Assembly: GCA_028287205.1 (NCBI GenBank) | Contig: JAQBQC010000097.1 | Span: 1 to 12,875 of the forward strand | DNA from: Gemmatimonadota bacterium | GTDB lineage: Bacteria; Gemmatimonadota; Gemmatimonadetes; Gemmatimonadales; Gemmatimonadaceae | Length of the DNA stretch: 12,875 nt | Reading direction: 5' to 3' | Shown here: in pieces, positions 1 through 7,564 of the stretch | Position numbering within the stretch: the first letter of the stretch is position 1 | How the letters are laid out: every line of letters starts with the position of its first letter | Notes under the pieces: generated by a model | Databases searched by the model: none | Seen by the model: only the letters and a program-made list of their open reading frames with translations | What the model was told of the DNA's origin: nothing | Position numbers and translations under genes: made by a program

Positions 1-228
1 CGCATCCACGTCGATGCATCGATCCGAATGACCGGCCACGACGATCGCATCGATCCGGAGAAGTGGCGCCCGCTGATCATGAGCTTCCAGCAGTTCTTCG
101 GACTCGGCGAGATCGTGCACGAGTCGGCGCTGAGCCGCATTCCGGAGACGGTCTACCGTCCGCGCCGCACGGCATCAGCCGCGCGCGCGTCCGAGCATGC
201 GCGTGCGACCGTCGGTGCGGCGTCGTGA
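1..228 (+). CDS. Flavin reductase-like protein (DIM6/NTAB type), C-terminal fragment
   Basis: The frame is open from the first base of the window to a TGA at 226-228, so this is the last 75 residues of a gene that begins upstream. The visible part contains the stretch IDPEKWRPLIMSFQQFFGLG followed by a Pro/Arg/Ala-rich tail. I recall Asp-Pro-x-Lys-Trp-x-Pro-Leu-Ile followed by Phe-Gly-Leu-Gly as the C-terminal end of some FMN-binding flavin reductase/flavoredoxin-like proteins. These split-barrel proteins reduce flavin or bind FMN in the cytoplasm. Only the C-terminal tail is seen and no cofactor-binding residues are visible, so the assignment rests on resemblance. The stop codon overlaps the GTG start of ada, which suggests co-transcription and perhaps translational coupling. 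Confidence 0.55.
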   Translation, partial: RIHVDASIRMTGHDDRIDPEKWRPLIMSFQQFFGLGEIVHESALSRIPETVYRPRRTASAARASEHARATVGAAS

Positions 229-1337
229 GCGCGCGCACCGATGCATCGCGCTGGAACGCCGTCGCCGCGCGCGATCGCGACCACGATGGAGAGTTCGTCT
301 ACGCGGTTCGCACCACCGGCGTGTACTGCAGGCCGAGCTGCGCGTCGCGGCGTGCGCTGCGCGCGAACGTGCGTTTCTTCGAAGACGGGAGCGCGGCGGA
401 AGCGGCCGGCTTTCGCGCGTGCAAGCGCTGCGAGCCGCGCTCGACGGAGAGTGCGACGACTCGCGTGATCGCGAAGGCTCGCGCGTATCTCGACGCGCAC
501 ATCGATGCGCAGCCAGCGCTCGCGACGCTGGCCAAGGCCGTGGGGATGAGCGCGTCGCATCTGCAGCGCACGTTCAAGCGAGAGATGGGTGTCTCGCCCC
601 GCCAGTACGTGGCCGCATTGCGCGCGGATCGGCTGAAGGCGCACCTGCGCGCGGGCGCCACCGTGAGCCGAGCGACCTTCGACGCGGGTTACGGCGCCAG
701 CAGTCGCGCGTACCACGCGGCGACGGAGCAGCTCGGGATGACGCCGGGCGCGTATCGCCGAGGCGGCAAGGGCGTGCATATCCGCTACATGACGGCGCCA
801 TCTGCGCTCGGGCGGCTTCTCGTGGCCGCGACGGATCGCGGCGTGTGCGCGGTCACTCTTGGCGACGATGATGTCACGCTGGAAAATGCCTTGAATTCAG
901 AGTATCCGCAGTCGACTCGCAGGCGTGTACGTGGCACGCGCGGGGACGACGACCTCCGCGCGTGGGTGGCCGCGGTGCGCGCGTATCTGGAGGGAGTCGA
1001 GCGAGAGATTGCGGTTCCGCTCGATGTTGCGGGCACGCCATTCCAGGAGCGCGTGTGGCAGGCGCTGCAGCGCATTCCGTTCGGTGAGACGAGATCCTAC
1101 ACGCAGGTGGCCGAATCGATCGCGGCACCGACTGCCGTTCGCGCAGTCGCGAGTGCGTGCGCGCGAAATCGGGTCTCGCTCGTGATCCCCTGTCATCGAG
1201 TCGTGCGCGGCACCGGCGCACTCGGCGGCTATCGTTGGGGGCTCGCGCGCAAGGAGCGGCTGCTCGCGCGCGAGCACGGCATCGCGGCGCGGCGAGTGGA
1301 TGCGAGCGAAGGGCCAGCGACGCGGGCGAGTCGCTGA
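225..1337 (+). CDS. ada: Ada: bifunctional alkylation-repair methyltransferase and AraC-type regulator
   Basis: Ada removes methyl groups from O6-methylguanine and from phosphotriesters by suicidal transfer to its own cysteines, and in E. coli the methylated form activates the adaptive response. The GTG at 225 starts a 370-residue protein. The N-terminal zinc domain has Cys35, Cys39, Cys66 and Cys69, matching the four-cysteine Ada site in which the first Cys accepts phosphotriester methyl groups. An AraC-type DNA-binding region spans about residues 80-178, with an HTH around LATLAKAVGMSASHLQRTF. The methyltransferase domain follows and ends with the active-site motif VIPCHRVV, Cys323, very near the E. 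coli position (Cys321 of 354). The frame is also open upstream to 63, but that extension lies inside the preceding gene and lacks Ada homology. GTG at 225 overlaps the previous TGA as GTGA. All catalytic residues are present and the length is normal. No promoter is visible directly upstream. Confidence 0.95.
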   Translation: MSARTDASRWNAVAARDRDHDGEFVYAVRTTGVYCRPSCASRRALRANVRFFEDGSAAEAAGFRACKRCEPRSTESATTRVIAKARAYLDAHIDAQPALATLAKAVGMSASHLQRTFKREMGVSPRQYVAALRADRLKAHLRAGATVSRATFDAGYGASSRAYHAATEQLGMTPGAYRRGGKGVHIRYMTAPSALGRLLVAATDRGVCAVTLGDDDVTLENALNSEYPQSTRRRVRGTRGDDDLRAWVAAVRAYLEGVEREIAVPLDVAGTPFQERVWQALQRIPFGETRSYTQVAESIAAPTAVRAVASACARNRVSLVIPCHRVVRGTGALGGYRWGLARKERLLAREHGIAARRVDASEGPATRASR

Positions 1338-1355
1338 CGCGCGAGGTGTAAAGCG

Positions 1356-2444
1356 CTAGTCGTCCGCAGCGAGCATTCGGTCCAGAGCGTCGCGCGCCGT
1401 ATCGACGTCGAGCGAATCAACGGATGATCCGGTCCAGTATGCGACCTCCGATGGTGTACGCCACGAGCCCCACTGGTCCTCCCCGTGCTCGAGCAGGAGC
1501 ACTGTCGGAATCCTGAACGCGGACGCGGCGTGCGTGATGCTCGTGTTCGAGGTGACGACGCGCTCGCTCGTACCAACGAGAGCGAGCGCGTCGCGAAGAC
1601 GCGGTGCGCTGAGCGCGACCGCTCCCGAGGCGAGCGCGACTCGCTGGACGGAGACTCGCTCGGACTCGACGCCTATCACGGCCACGGTCGCGCACGGCTG
1701 CCGCGCCTTGAGATGAGCAACGAGAGCAATCCAGCGCTCGTCGGGCCAGCGGCGAACGCGATCACCAGCCGACAGATTCACCAACCATCGATTGCCAGTG
1801 GTCGAAGGGCCGCGAGTGGCAGTCGCCCAGGAGCGCTCCGCCCACGCCCGTTCTTCGTTCGTCAGAAAGATCTCGGGACGAAAATCCGCTGTCGCGAGGT
1901 CGACACCGAATGGTGCTGCCAACGCCGCGCTTCCCTCGACCATGTGTGTGGTCGTGCGGTCGAACCGCGGAACGCAGATGTTGAACACGAGATGATGATT
2001 TCCGCCGCCCACGCCCACTCGGTACGGAGCCCGCGACATCATGGTGAGCGTCGGGCTGCGAATGAACGACGCGCCGCGCGTGATCTTCCCGTCGATGATT
2101 ACGTCGTAGCGCGATCGGCGAAGCACGGATGCGAGTCCAATGGCATCGCCGTATCGCTCCCCGATCGTGTGGACGCGGCGCACGTACGGATTGTGATCGA
2201 GCACCGGTGCCGCCTTTCCCGTCGTCAGCACATCCAGTGCGATCGTGGGGTGCGAGCGCGCGATCGCGCGAAGAACGCCCGTTGCGAGGATCATGTCGCC
2301 GATGCCCTGCGCACGGAGATACAGCACCGACCACGTGCGAGCATCCCAGTCTGGAACGGATGCGGTCCGCGCCCCAGCTGAAAGGGCGCCGATCGCCCGC
2401 ATCCATTCGCGCCGCCAGGCGCGCTCCAACCCACCGAGATCCAA
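1356..2444 (-). CDS. Glycosyltransferase family 9 (ADP-heptose:LPS heptosyltransferase-like)
   Basis: The 362-residue protein has the GT9 layout. A Rossmann-like N-terminal half opens with VLYLRAQGIGDMILATG (about residues 40-56), the G-x-G-D acceptor-side loop. The C-terminal nucleotide-sugar half contains LVNLSAGDRVRRWPDERW (221-238) and a loop TSNTSITHAASAFRIPT (288-304), where heptosyltransferases usually have D-T-G-x-x-H. The family transfers sugars, classically L-glycero-D-manno-heptose, to the lipopolysaccharide inner core at the cytoplasmic face. The exact substrate cannot be read here. Length is typical. The longest reading uses TTG at 2444, since an in-frame TAA lies just upstream; ATG at 2402 (residue 15) is an alternative and neither has a convincing Shine-Dalgarno sequence. 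It lies 131 bp downstream of the ClC gene on the same strand and converges on ada. No other envelope glycan genes are visible, so it is an isolated GT9. Confidence 0.8.
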   Translation of the reverse strand: MDLGGLERAWRREWMRAIGALSAGARTASVPDWDARTWSVLYLRAQGIGDMILATGVLRAIARSHPTIALDVLTTGKAAPVLDHNPYVRRVHTIGERYGDAIGLASVLRRSRYDVIIDGKITRGASFIRSPTLTMMSRAPYRVGVGGGNHHLVFNICVPRFDRTTTHMVEGSAALAAPFGVDLATADFRPEIFLTNEERAWAERSWATATRGPSTTGNRWLVNLSAGDRVRRWPDERWIALVAHLKARQPCATVAVIGVESERVSVQRVALASGAVALSAPRLRDALALVGTSERVVTSNTSITHAASAFRIPTVLLLEHGEDQWGSWRTPSEVAYWTGSSVDSLDVDTARDALDRMLAADD

Positions 2445-2575
2445 TGCGACTTACGGCTCGAGGAATGTGTCGACAGCCCGCGCAACTTGCGCGCGTTCTC
2501 CTTTCAACGCGATAACATTAGTCGAGAGGCGAGACAGAGGTTCCCAGGTCGGGAGTCTGGCGCGCCTCACGGGGC

Positions 2576-4459
2576 TCAGGACGCGAGCCTTCTCCCGCGT
2601 TGTACCCTGCTGGCGGCGTCCAGGCGCGGCGCGTGCGCCGAGAGCAGATCGCTGCGCGAGATGATCCCGACGAGCAGATGCGGCTCCTCGCGCTCGACCA
2701 CCGGGAGGCGCCCAACGCCTTCCGCGACCATCTGATCGGCGGCATCGCGCAACGTGCTGTCCTCGTACACGACCACGGGCGCGCGTCTGATCGTCTGCGC
2801 GACCGTTTGCATCGGATCACACGCAGGATCGAGAAGATCGCGGCGCGTGAGCACCCCAACCACGACGCCGTTGCCCGCGAGCACCGGAAAGCCCTGGTGC
2901 GTCGCGCTCGTGCCGCCCCGCGCGATCCACTCGCGCGCCTGTGCGATCGTGTCCGCGGCCCGAAGCGTGACGACTTCGCGCGTCGCAACATCGCGCACGA
3001 GAATCTGACCCAGATAGTCCACGGCGTAGTCCGTGCGCAGGCTCGCACCACGACGCGCGAGCTTCTCGGTCATGATCGAATGCCTGTTGAGCAGCAGCGC
3101 GATCAGATACGACGCCGTGCACCCGGCGAGAAGCGGAAGCAGCCCGAACGGCTGCCGCGTCGTCTCGAACGCAAAGACCACGGAGGTGAGCAGCGCGTGC
3201 GATGCGCCCGCGAAGATCGCCGCCATGCCGACGAGCCCGGCGACGTGCGCATCGATGCCGAGCCACGGCGCGAACGCGGCGCACTGTTCGCCGATCCATG
3301 CACCGATTCCCGCACCGATCGTGAACAGCGGTGCGAGCGTACCGCCCGACGTGCCGCTTCCGAGATACACCGCCCACGAGATCAGCTTGAGCACCACGAG
3401 CGCGAGCAGCGCCCGTCCCACGATGGCGCCCGAGATGAGGTCGGTGATGTTGTCATAGCCAACGCCGAGCGTGCGCGGGGAGATCACACCGATCCCGCCC
3501 ACGACGAGTGCGCCGAGTGCGGGCCACCACATCCAGTGAATGTGAAACCGCTCCCCGAATTTCTCGAATGCCTCTTCGATGCCGTAGGTGAAGCGGGTGA
3601 TGCCGGCTGCGCACGCGCCGATGAGCATCCCCAGCACGGCGTACGCGACCAGCGCCAACCCGGTCGGCTGCGCGAGCGGTGCGATCTCGAAGATGGGCGC
3701 AGTACCGCTGAAAGCGACGCGAACGGCCGTCGCGACTGCTGCGGCCAGCGCGACGGGAATGAGCGACCGCGGGCGGTACTCGAACAGCAACAGCTCCACA
3801 GCCAGCAGCACGGCACTCACCGGGCTGCCAAAGGTGGCCGCCATTCCAGCGGCGGCGCCCGCTGCCAGGAGTGTCTTGCGCTCATCGGCGGTGATGTGCA
3901 CGAACTGCCCGGTAAGCGAGCCGAGCGCGCCTCCAGTTGCGATGATGGGCCCTTCGGCGCCAAACGGTCCGCCGGTACCGATCGCGATCGCGGCGGAGAT
4001 GGGCTTGAGGAAGAGCACGCGCGCCGGAATCCGGCTCTCGCCGTAGAGCACGCGCTCCATCACCTCCGGAATTCCATGACCGCGAATCGCAGCGGAGCCG
4101 TATCGGGCCATCAGCCCGACGATGATCGCACCGCCCACCGGGATGGCGATGATGAGCAGCGGATTGTGCGTGCCGAAGCGCGGCGCTGCAAAGTCGGTGG
4201 AGAGTCGGCCGTAAAACGTGGCGTTGGTCACCAAGCCGATCAGGCGGATCAACAGCTGCGCCGCGAGGCCGGCACCGAGGGCGACGACGATCGCGCCGGC
4301 GCAGATGCCAATGATGCGTTTGTCGACGGGAGCGTATTCGGGCGGTGCGCGAAACGCAGCAGACGACGTACCTGCATTCGCCGCCGCATCCTCGAGCCCA
4401 GGTGCGACGGGAACGGCGCCGGGCTCGATGGGTAACTCTCTGTCTGAGGGGTTCGTCAC
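2576..4459 (-). CDS. ClC-family chloride channel or Cl-/H+ antiporter with C-terminal CBS pair
   Basis: This 627-residue inner-membrane protein has the ClC selectivity signatures: GHGIP at 127-131 (G-S-G-I-P equivalent), GAEGP at 167-171 with the gating glutamate Glu169, and GGTLAP at 372-377 (G-x-F-x-P equivalent, with Leu for Phe). Multiple hydrophobic helices run from about residue 48 to 457. Two CBS domains follow, about 484-543 and 549-608. CBS pairs in ClC proteins bind adenine nucleotides and modulate gating. The translated frame starts at GTG 4459 after a weak AAGG-like sequence; no ATG or GTG lies further upstream in frame. It is transcribed away from the GntR-family gene across a 226-bp gap. 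By eye the E. coli internal proton glutamate (Glu203) position is Leu223, so the transport mode is uncertain. The Pro/Ala-rich first 45 residues are a poorly conserved cytoplasmic leader. Confidence 0.93.
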   Translation of the reverse strand: MTNPSDRELPIEPGAVPVAPGLEDAAANAGTSSAAFRAPPEYAPVDKRIIGICAGAIVVALGAGLAAQLLIRLIGLVTNATFYGRLSTDFAAPRFGTHNPLLIIAIPVGGAIIVGLMARYGSAAIRGHGIPEVMERVLYGESRIPARVLFLKPISAAIAIGTGGPFGAEGPIIATGGALGSLTGQFVHITADERKTLLAAGAAAGMAATFGSPVSAVLLAVELLLFEYRPRSLIPVALAAAVATAVRVAFSGTAPIFEIAPLAQPTGLALVAYAVLGMLIGACAAGITRFTYGIEEAFEKFGERFHIHWMWWPALGALVVGGIGVISPRTLGVGYDNITDLISGAIVGRALLALVVLKLISWAVYLGSGTSGGTLAPLFTIGAGIGAWIGEQCAAFAPWLGIDAHVAGLVGMAAIFAGASHALLTSVVFAFETTRQPFGLLPLLAGCTASYLIALLLNRHSIMTEKLARRGASLRTDYAVDYLGQILVRDVATREVVTLRAADTIAQAREWIARGGTSATHQGFPVLAGNGVVVGVLTRRDLLDPACDPMQTVAQTIRRAPVVVYEDSTLRDAADQMVAEGVGRLPVVEREEPHLLVGIISRSDLLSAHAPRLDAASRVQRGRRLAS

Positions 4460-4685
4460 GCGGGCCGAGCCTTTGCCTTCATGCGCATCGGACGCGCTGT
4501 CAGAAATCGTTTCATCACAAATTGTCAGTGCGTCGAATACAGGGGTCGAGTAGTCATCGTGGTCACCGCATGCGCCCCTGTCGGGGCACCACTGCGAATA
4601 GTATCATTGGACACTACGTGAGCGAACGTCGTGCTTGGCTCACACTCCCGGGCCTGCCCTCCCACTCCTTTCAATCGCGCGCCTG
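4460..4685. promoter_or_regulatory. Divergent intergenic region between the ClC and GntR-family genes
   Basis: This gap must hold the promoters of both divergent genes. It is more AT-rich than its surroundings in two places: around 4500-4530 and at 4598-4616, where TAGTATCATTGGACACTA occurs. The TAGTAT at about 4600 is a possible -10 box for the plus-strand gene, and the flanking TAGT/ACTA ends form a short inverted repeat that could be an operator. A short perfect hairpin, GCCCC-TGTC-GGGGC, lies at 4574-4587. No clear -35 boxes are seen on either strand. FCD-type regulators often bind the promoter next to their own gene, so autoregulation is a reasonable inference. Confidence 0.35.
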
Positions 4686-5510
4686 ATGAGTGTACGGCCT
4701 CTAGCTGCTGACCCTCTGAATCCCACGACGCGCCAGGCCCCGGTCTCACCGCGCGCGAAATCCGCCCGGCGCGCCGAGGGGATGCGGGTGTATCGCGCGC
4801 TCCGCGATGCGATCAACGAGGGCCGCCTCGCCCCGGACACGCGGCTGATCGAGGATCAACTCGCCCTTCAGTTCCGCGTGAGCCGCACGCCGATCCGGGA
4901 TGCCATTCAGCGGCTCCAGCAGGAAGGCTACGTCGTCACGCCGGACGGATTTCGGCACGCGCGGCCCGTCGTGGCGCCTCTGGTCGAGAGCGATGCGGAC
5001 GAGCTGTGCTCGCTCGTTGCGCTGCACGAGGGCCACGCCGCCGCGGCAGCCGCGCGACTGCCAACGGACCGCCGGCTCGAGCTGGTCGCCGAGCTCGTGT
5101 CGCTCAACGAGAGCATGCGTCGTGAAGGTGCGTCGCCCACTGCGTCGCGCGATCGGCTGCGCGACATCGACGCGGCGTTCCATCACGCGTGCACGCATGC
5201 CGCGGCGGGACCGCGCCTGCTCACGCTGCTCGACGTGATCAAGCCGCAGGCGGAGCGCTACAACCGCGTGTACGCGAACGAGATTCTCCCGAAGCGCATT
5301 GCCGACGCGGCCATCGAGCACGACGCGATCATTCGCGCGCTTCGCGCCGGCGATCCGGAATCCGCGCGCCGTGCGGTCGAGACGAACTATGGGCACGGCA
5401 CCGCGGAGCTCACGCACGTGATCGATGCACCGGAGGCGAGCGACCAGTCGTCGCGCTCTCGGCGTGCTCCTTCGCTGACGCTCGCGAAGAAGCGGAGCGA
5501 CGGCCGCTAG
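4686..5510 (+). CDS. GntR-family transcriptional regulator, FCD (FadR-like) subfamily
   Basis: From ATG 4686 the protein has 274 residues. A winged helix-turn-helix occupies about residues 34-93, with the GntR signature LIEDQLALQFRVSRTPIRDA, where the SRTPIRDA recognition helix is typical. The rest is an all-helical FCD ligand domain with Asp162, His166, His212 and His237 in the positions of the usual metal-binding set, so it probably binds a metal plus a carboxylate-type effector. A basic tail of about 25 residues ends the protein. A longer reading from TTG 4635 adds 17 residues without domain content, so ATG 4686 is preferred although no Shine-Dalgarno sequence is evident. FCD regulators usually repress genes for sugar-acid, amino-acid or fatty-acid use, but no such pathway lies adjacent. 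The divergent ClC gene is the nearest possible target. It converges on the SLOG-domain gene with 14 bp between stop codons. Confidence 0.9.
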   Translation: MSVRPLAADPLNPTTRQAPVSPRAKSARRAEGMRVYRALRDAINEGRLAPDTRLIEDQLALQFRVSRTPIRDAIQRLQQEGYVVTPDGFRHARPVVAPLVESDADELCSLVALHEGHAAAAAARLPTDRRLELVAELVSLNESMRREGASPTASRDRLRDIDAAFHHACTHAAAGPRLLTLLDVIKPQAERYNRVYANEILPKRIADAAIEHDAIIRALRAGDPESARRAVETNYGHGTAELTHVIDAPEASDQSSRSRRAPSLTLAKKRSDGR

Positions 5511-5541
5511 CCCCACAGCGCGGCTCAGAGCTCGGCCGTCG
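5498..5541. terminator. Candidate bidirectional terminator hairpin between convergent stops
   Basis: A perfect 9-bp inverted repeat, CGACGGCCG at 5498-5506 and CGGCCGTCG at 5533-5541, encloses both convergent stop codons. A second stem, AGCC at 5509-5512 with GGCT at 5522-5525, nests inside, giving an imperfect two-step hairpin. There is no T-tract on either side, so it is not a textbook intrinsic terminator. Its position between two convergent genes only 14 bp apart suggests a shared terminator or a 3'-end protecting structure. Confidence 0.4.
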
Positions 5542-7564
5542 GCAGCTCGATGGGGCGCGCGCGATGGAGCAGCAGCCAGTCCGCATGCTCCGCCAGCGCC
5601 TCGCAGCCGAGATCCAGGAAAATCCGGTCGGCGTCTGCGGAGGTGGCGGTCGTGCCGGCACGCTCGAGTGCCTCGTCCGCAGCCTGGAACAGCTCCTTCA
5701 TCCGATCGTACTGCTTCTGATGCTCGCCGAACGCGCGCACGTTCGCGTACGCGTGCGCGAAGGTGCCGACGAGTGCGGTGATGCCGATCGCGGCAAGCAT
5801 CCAGTCGAACGGCGCGTCACCGATCGCGAGGCGCGGGAGCTGACTGGCGATGATGGGGCCACCGAAGACGAGCGTCGCGTAGAAGGCAAAGGCCACGCAG
5901 GCGCTGAGCAGTCCGAGTGCGACCATGTCGCGAAGCGAGCTCTCGGTTGGCGACTCGGCCTCTCCCATCGCATTCACCACCTCGTGGGCACAGTGCGCGG
6001 CGAGCACCAGCGCGGCGAGCACTGCGATTGCGATGAACGCCAGTTGCCCCTCGGCGCTGTCCCACAGCCACTTGATGGTCGCGCCGAGGCTGAGGAGCAC
6101 CAGCGCGCTGCCGATGGTACGCTGCCGGCGGCGCCGCAGCCCGTCGCGGGATCCCGCGCGATCGTAGTAGGCTCGCTGGTCCTTCACCCACAGCCGCTGC
6201 ACGGCGGCGACGTCGCCTGCGGCGAGCGGCGCAGCGCGGAGCGCTGAGACGCGCAGCACATCGCGAATCCATCGAAGCTCGCTTCGCTGCTTGCGCAGGT
6301 AGTAGTCGGAGACCGCGCGCGCGGAGCCCTCGAGTCGCCAGAAGAACTGCACGCGAAGTCCCTCGGCGATCGCGCGATAGTCCTGAAAGCGATCCTGGCT
6401 CCGCCGCCGGCGCGTGCGCAGATACGCGAGGTCGGCGATCGTGAGCAGAAGGAGATAGCCTGCGAGACACAGGCGCCGGGCCTCGTCCGTGATCGCGAGA
6501 TTGCGGAGCACGAGCGAGATGGTTGCGATCGCGATCATCGCGAAGAGCACGAGCATCGTGCGGTAGATGCTCTTCTGGTGCTCGATGGCGAGCGAGTCGG
6601 CCATCGCGAAGGTCGCGCGAAGCGTGGCGAGGAGCGTCGGCGCGCGCGCGTCGCGAGAGGATGGCGTGGTTTGGCCGGCCGTCAGCATCGCGTCCGCTTT
6701 CGCCACGCGGCCGCTGTGACGCCGGCGATACGCGGCGCCCTCGCGATTCAGCTCGTTGCGATGCTGCAGCGTGGACAGATTCATGCGCACGAATCGCTCG
6801 CGCATGCGGGCGGAAGCATGGTACGGCGCGGGCACGAGCCAATCGGACGCGGTGGTGTCCGCGGGCGGCGCACCGCTCGCGCGGCTCACGGCGATGTGAT
6901 AGACAAGCCCCGTCTGCGGCGCATCGAGCGGCGCATCGGCAATGCGAAACGGAGCGGGAGCGGCGGCGAACGCGGCCTGGATGCTAGCATCCGCATCGAG
7001 TCGTCCGGTTCGGCGGAACGAAACGATCTGCGCGCTGCCGCCGGTTCCCCGCGACGGTGCGCCGTCCCAGAGCGCGATGAGCACGTCGCTGTTGCGCGCG
7101 ACGTACGATCCGGCAAGCAGATACTGGACGTCGCGCGCCTCGCCGGGCGCATCGGCGGCCGAGCTGAGCTTCGGCGCCACGATGCACTGCTCCACGCGCG
7201 GATCGGCGAGGAGCGCGCGGAACTCATCGCGCGATTGCGAATCGGCGAAGTCGCGCTCGTAACTCTCCTGCGCGAGCGGCAGCACCGCAATGATGCGAAC
7301 ACCTTCTGCGAGCGCGAAACGCGTCACGAGTCGGTCCGCTCCCTCCGCGAGCGATGTGAGCAACACGATCGGGGAGTCGGGCGCCTCGCGCTTCAGCCGC
7401 GCGAGCACGAGTCGGGTTCTGGCCCCGATCTCATCCTGGTCGGCAGAGCGAAGCGAGCGATGCCCGGTCACGCCGACCATGATGGGAATGCGCGCATCGG
7501 GCTCGCCCGCGAACATGGACGGTGCATCGAGTGTGGAACGAGATGTGGCAGTCGGGTCTGACAT
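5525..7564 (-). CDS. SLOG-like nucleotide-sensor domain fused to a six-segment membrane region
   Basis: From ATG 7564 the protein has 679 residues. The first 230 form a Rossmann-like SLOG-type domain: MVGVTGHRSL (29-38) as the phosphate loop, SLAEGADRLV (71-80), VLPLAQESYERDF (94-106), and SDVLIALWDG (159-168) followed by a GGS loop. SLOG domains bind nucleotides or nucleotide-derived signals. Six hydrophobic segments follow at about 337-353, 364-382, 483-501, 508-528, 547-570 and 586-606. The stretch after the first pair (RFQDYRAIAEGLRVQFFWRL, 392-411) recalls the SLATT two-helix effectors that accompany SLOG domains. A charged helical tail contains KQYDRMKELFQAADEALE. The frame stays open to GTG 7759, with ATGs at 7603 and 7681, but the extra residues look like translated intergenic DNA and no start has a Shine-Dalgarno sequence. 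It is divergent from the TIR gene, which suggests a two-gene signalling or immune module. Function is inferred, not established. Confidence 0.75.
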   Translation of the reverse strand: MSDPTATSRSTLDAPSMFAGEPDARIPIMVGVTGHRSLRSADQDEIGARTRLVLARLKREAPDSPIVLLTSLAEGADRLVTRFALAEGVRIIAVLPLAQESYERDFADSQSRDEFRALLADPRVEQCIVAPKLSSAADAPGEARDVQYLLAGSYVARNSDVLIALWDGAPSRGTGGSAQIVSFRRTGRLDADASIQAAFAAAPAPFRIADAPLDAPQTGLVYHIAVSRASGAPPADTTASDWLVPAPYHASARMRERFVRMNLSTLQHRNELNREGAAYRRRHSGRVAKADAMLTAGQTTPSSRDARAPTLLATLRATFAMADSLAIEHQKSIYRTMLVLFAMIAIATISLVLRNLAITDEARRLCLAGYLLLLTIADLAYLRTRRRRSQDRFQDYRAIAEGLRVQFFWRLEGSARAVSDYYLRKQRSELRWIRDVLRVSALRAAPLAAGDVAAVQRLWVKDQRAYYDRAGSRDGLRRRRQRTIGSALVLLSLGATIKWLWDSAEGQLAFIAIAVLAALVLAAHCAHEVVNAMGEAESPTESSLRDMVALGLLSACVAFAFYATLVFGGPIIASQLPRLAIGDAPFDWMLAAIGITALVGTFAHAYANVRAFGEHQKQYDRMKELFQAADEALERAGTTATSADADRIFLDLGCEALAEHADWLLLHRARPIELPTAEL

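Noticed and set aside
63..224. N-terminal extension of Ada by 54 residues.
   Set aside because: It overlaps the end of the upstream gene in another frame and lacks Ada similarity; GTG 225 gives the normal Ada length and Cys spacing.
1350..1356. AAAGCGC, resembling the E. coli Ada box.
   Set aside because: It lies downstream of ada at the convergent junction, upstream of neither gene, so it is probably chance.
2600..4435. A very long open frame (611 codons) on the plus strand opposite the ClC gene.
   Set aside because: It is the antisense of a clearly recognised ClC-CBS gene, is rich in Arg, Asp and His as expected for a GC-rich shadow, and shows no domain.
5189..6247. A 352-codon plus-strand frame spanning the end of the GntR gene and the SLOG gene.
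   Set aside because: It crosses two real genes in the wrong frame or strand and has no domain content.
6578..7561. A 327-codon plus-strand open frame opposite the SLOG-TM gene.
   Set aside because: It is an Arg/Gly/Ala-rich antisense shadow; the minus-strand frame has recognisable motifs and membrane helices.
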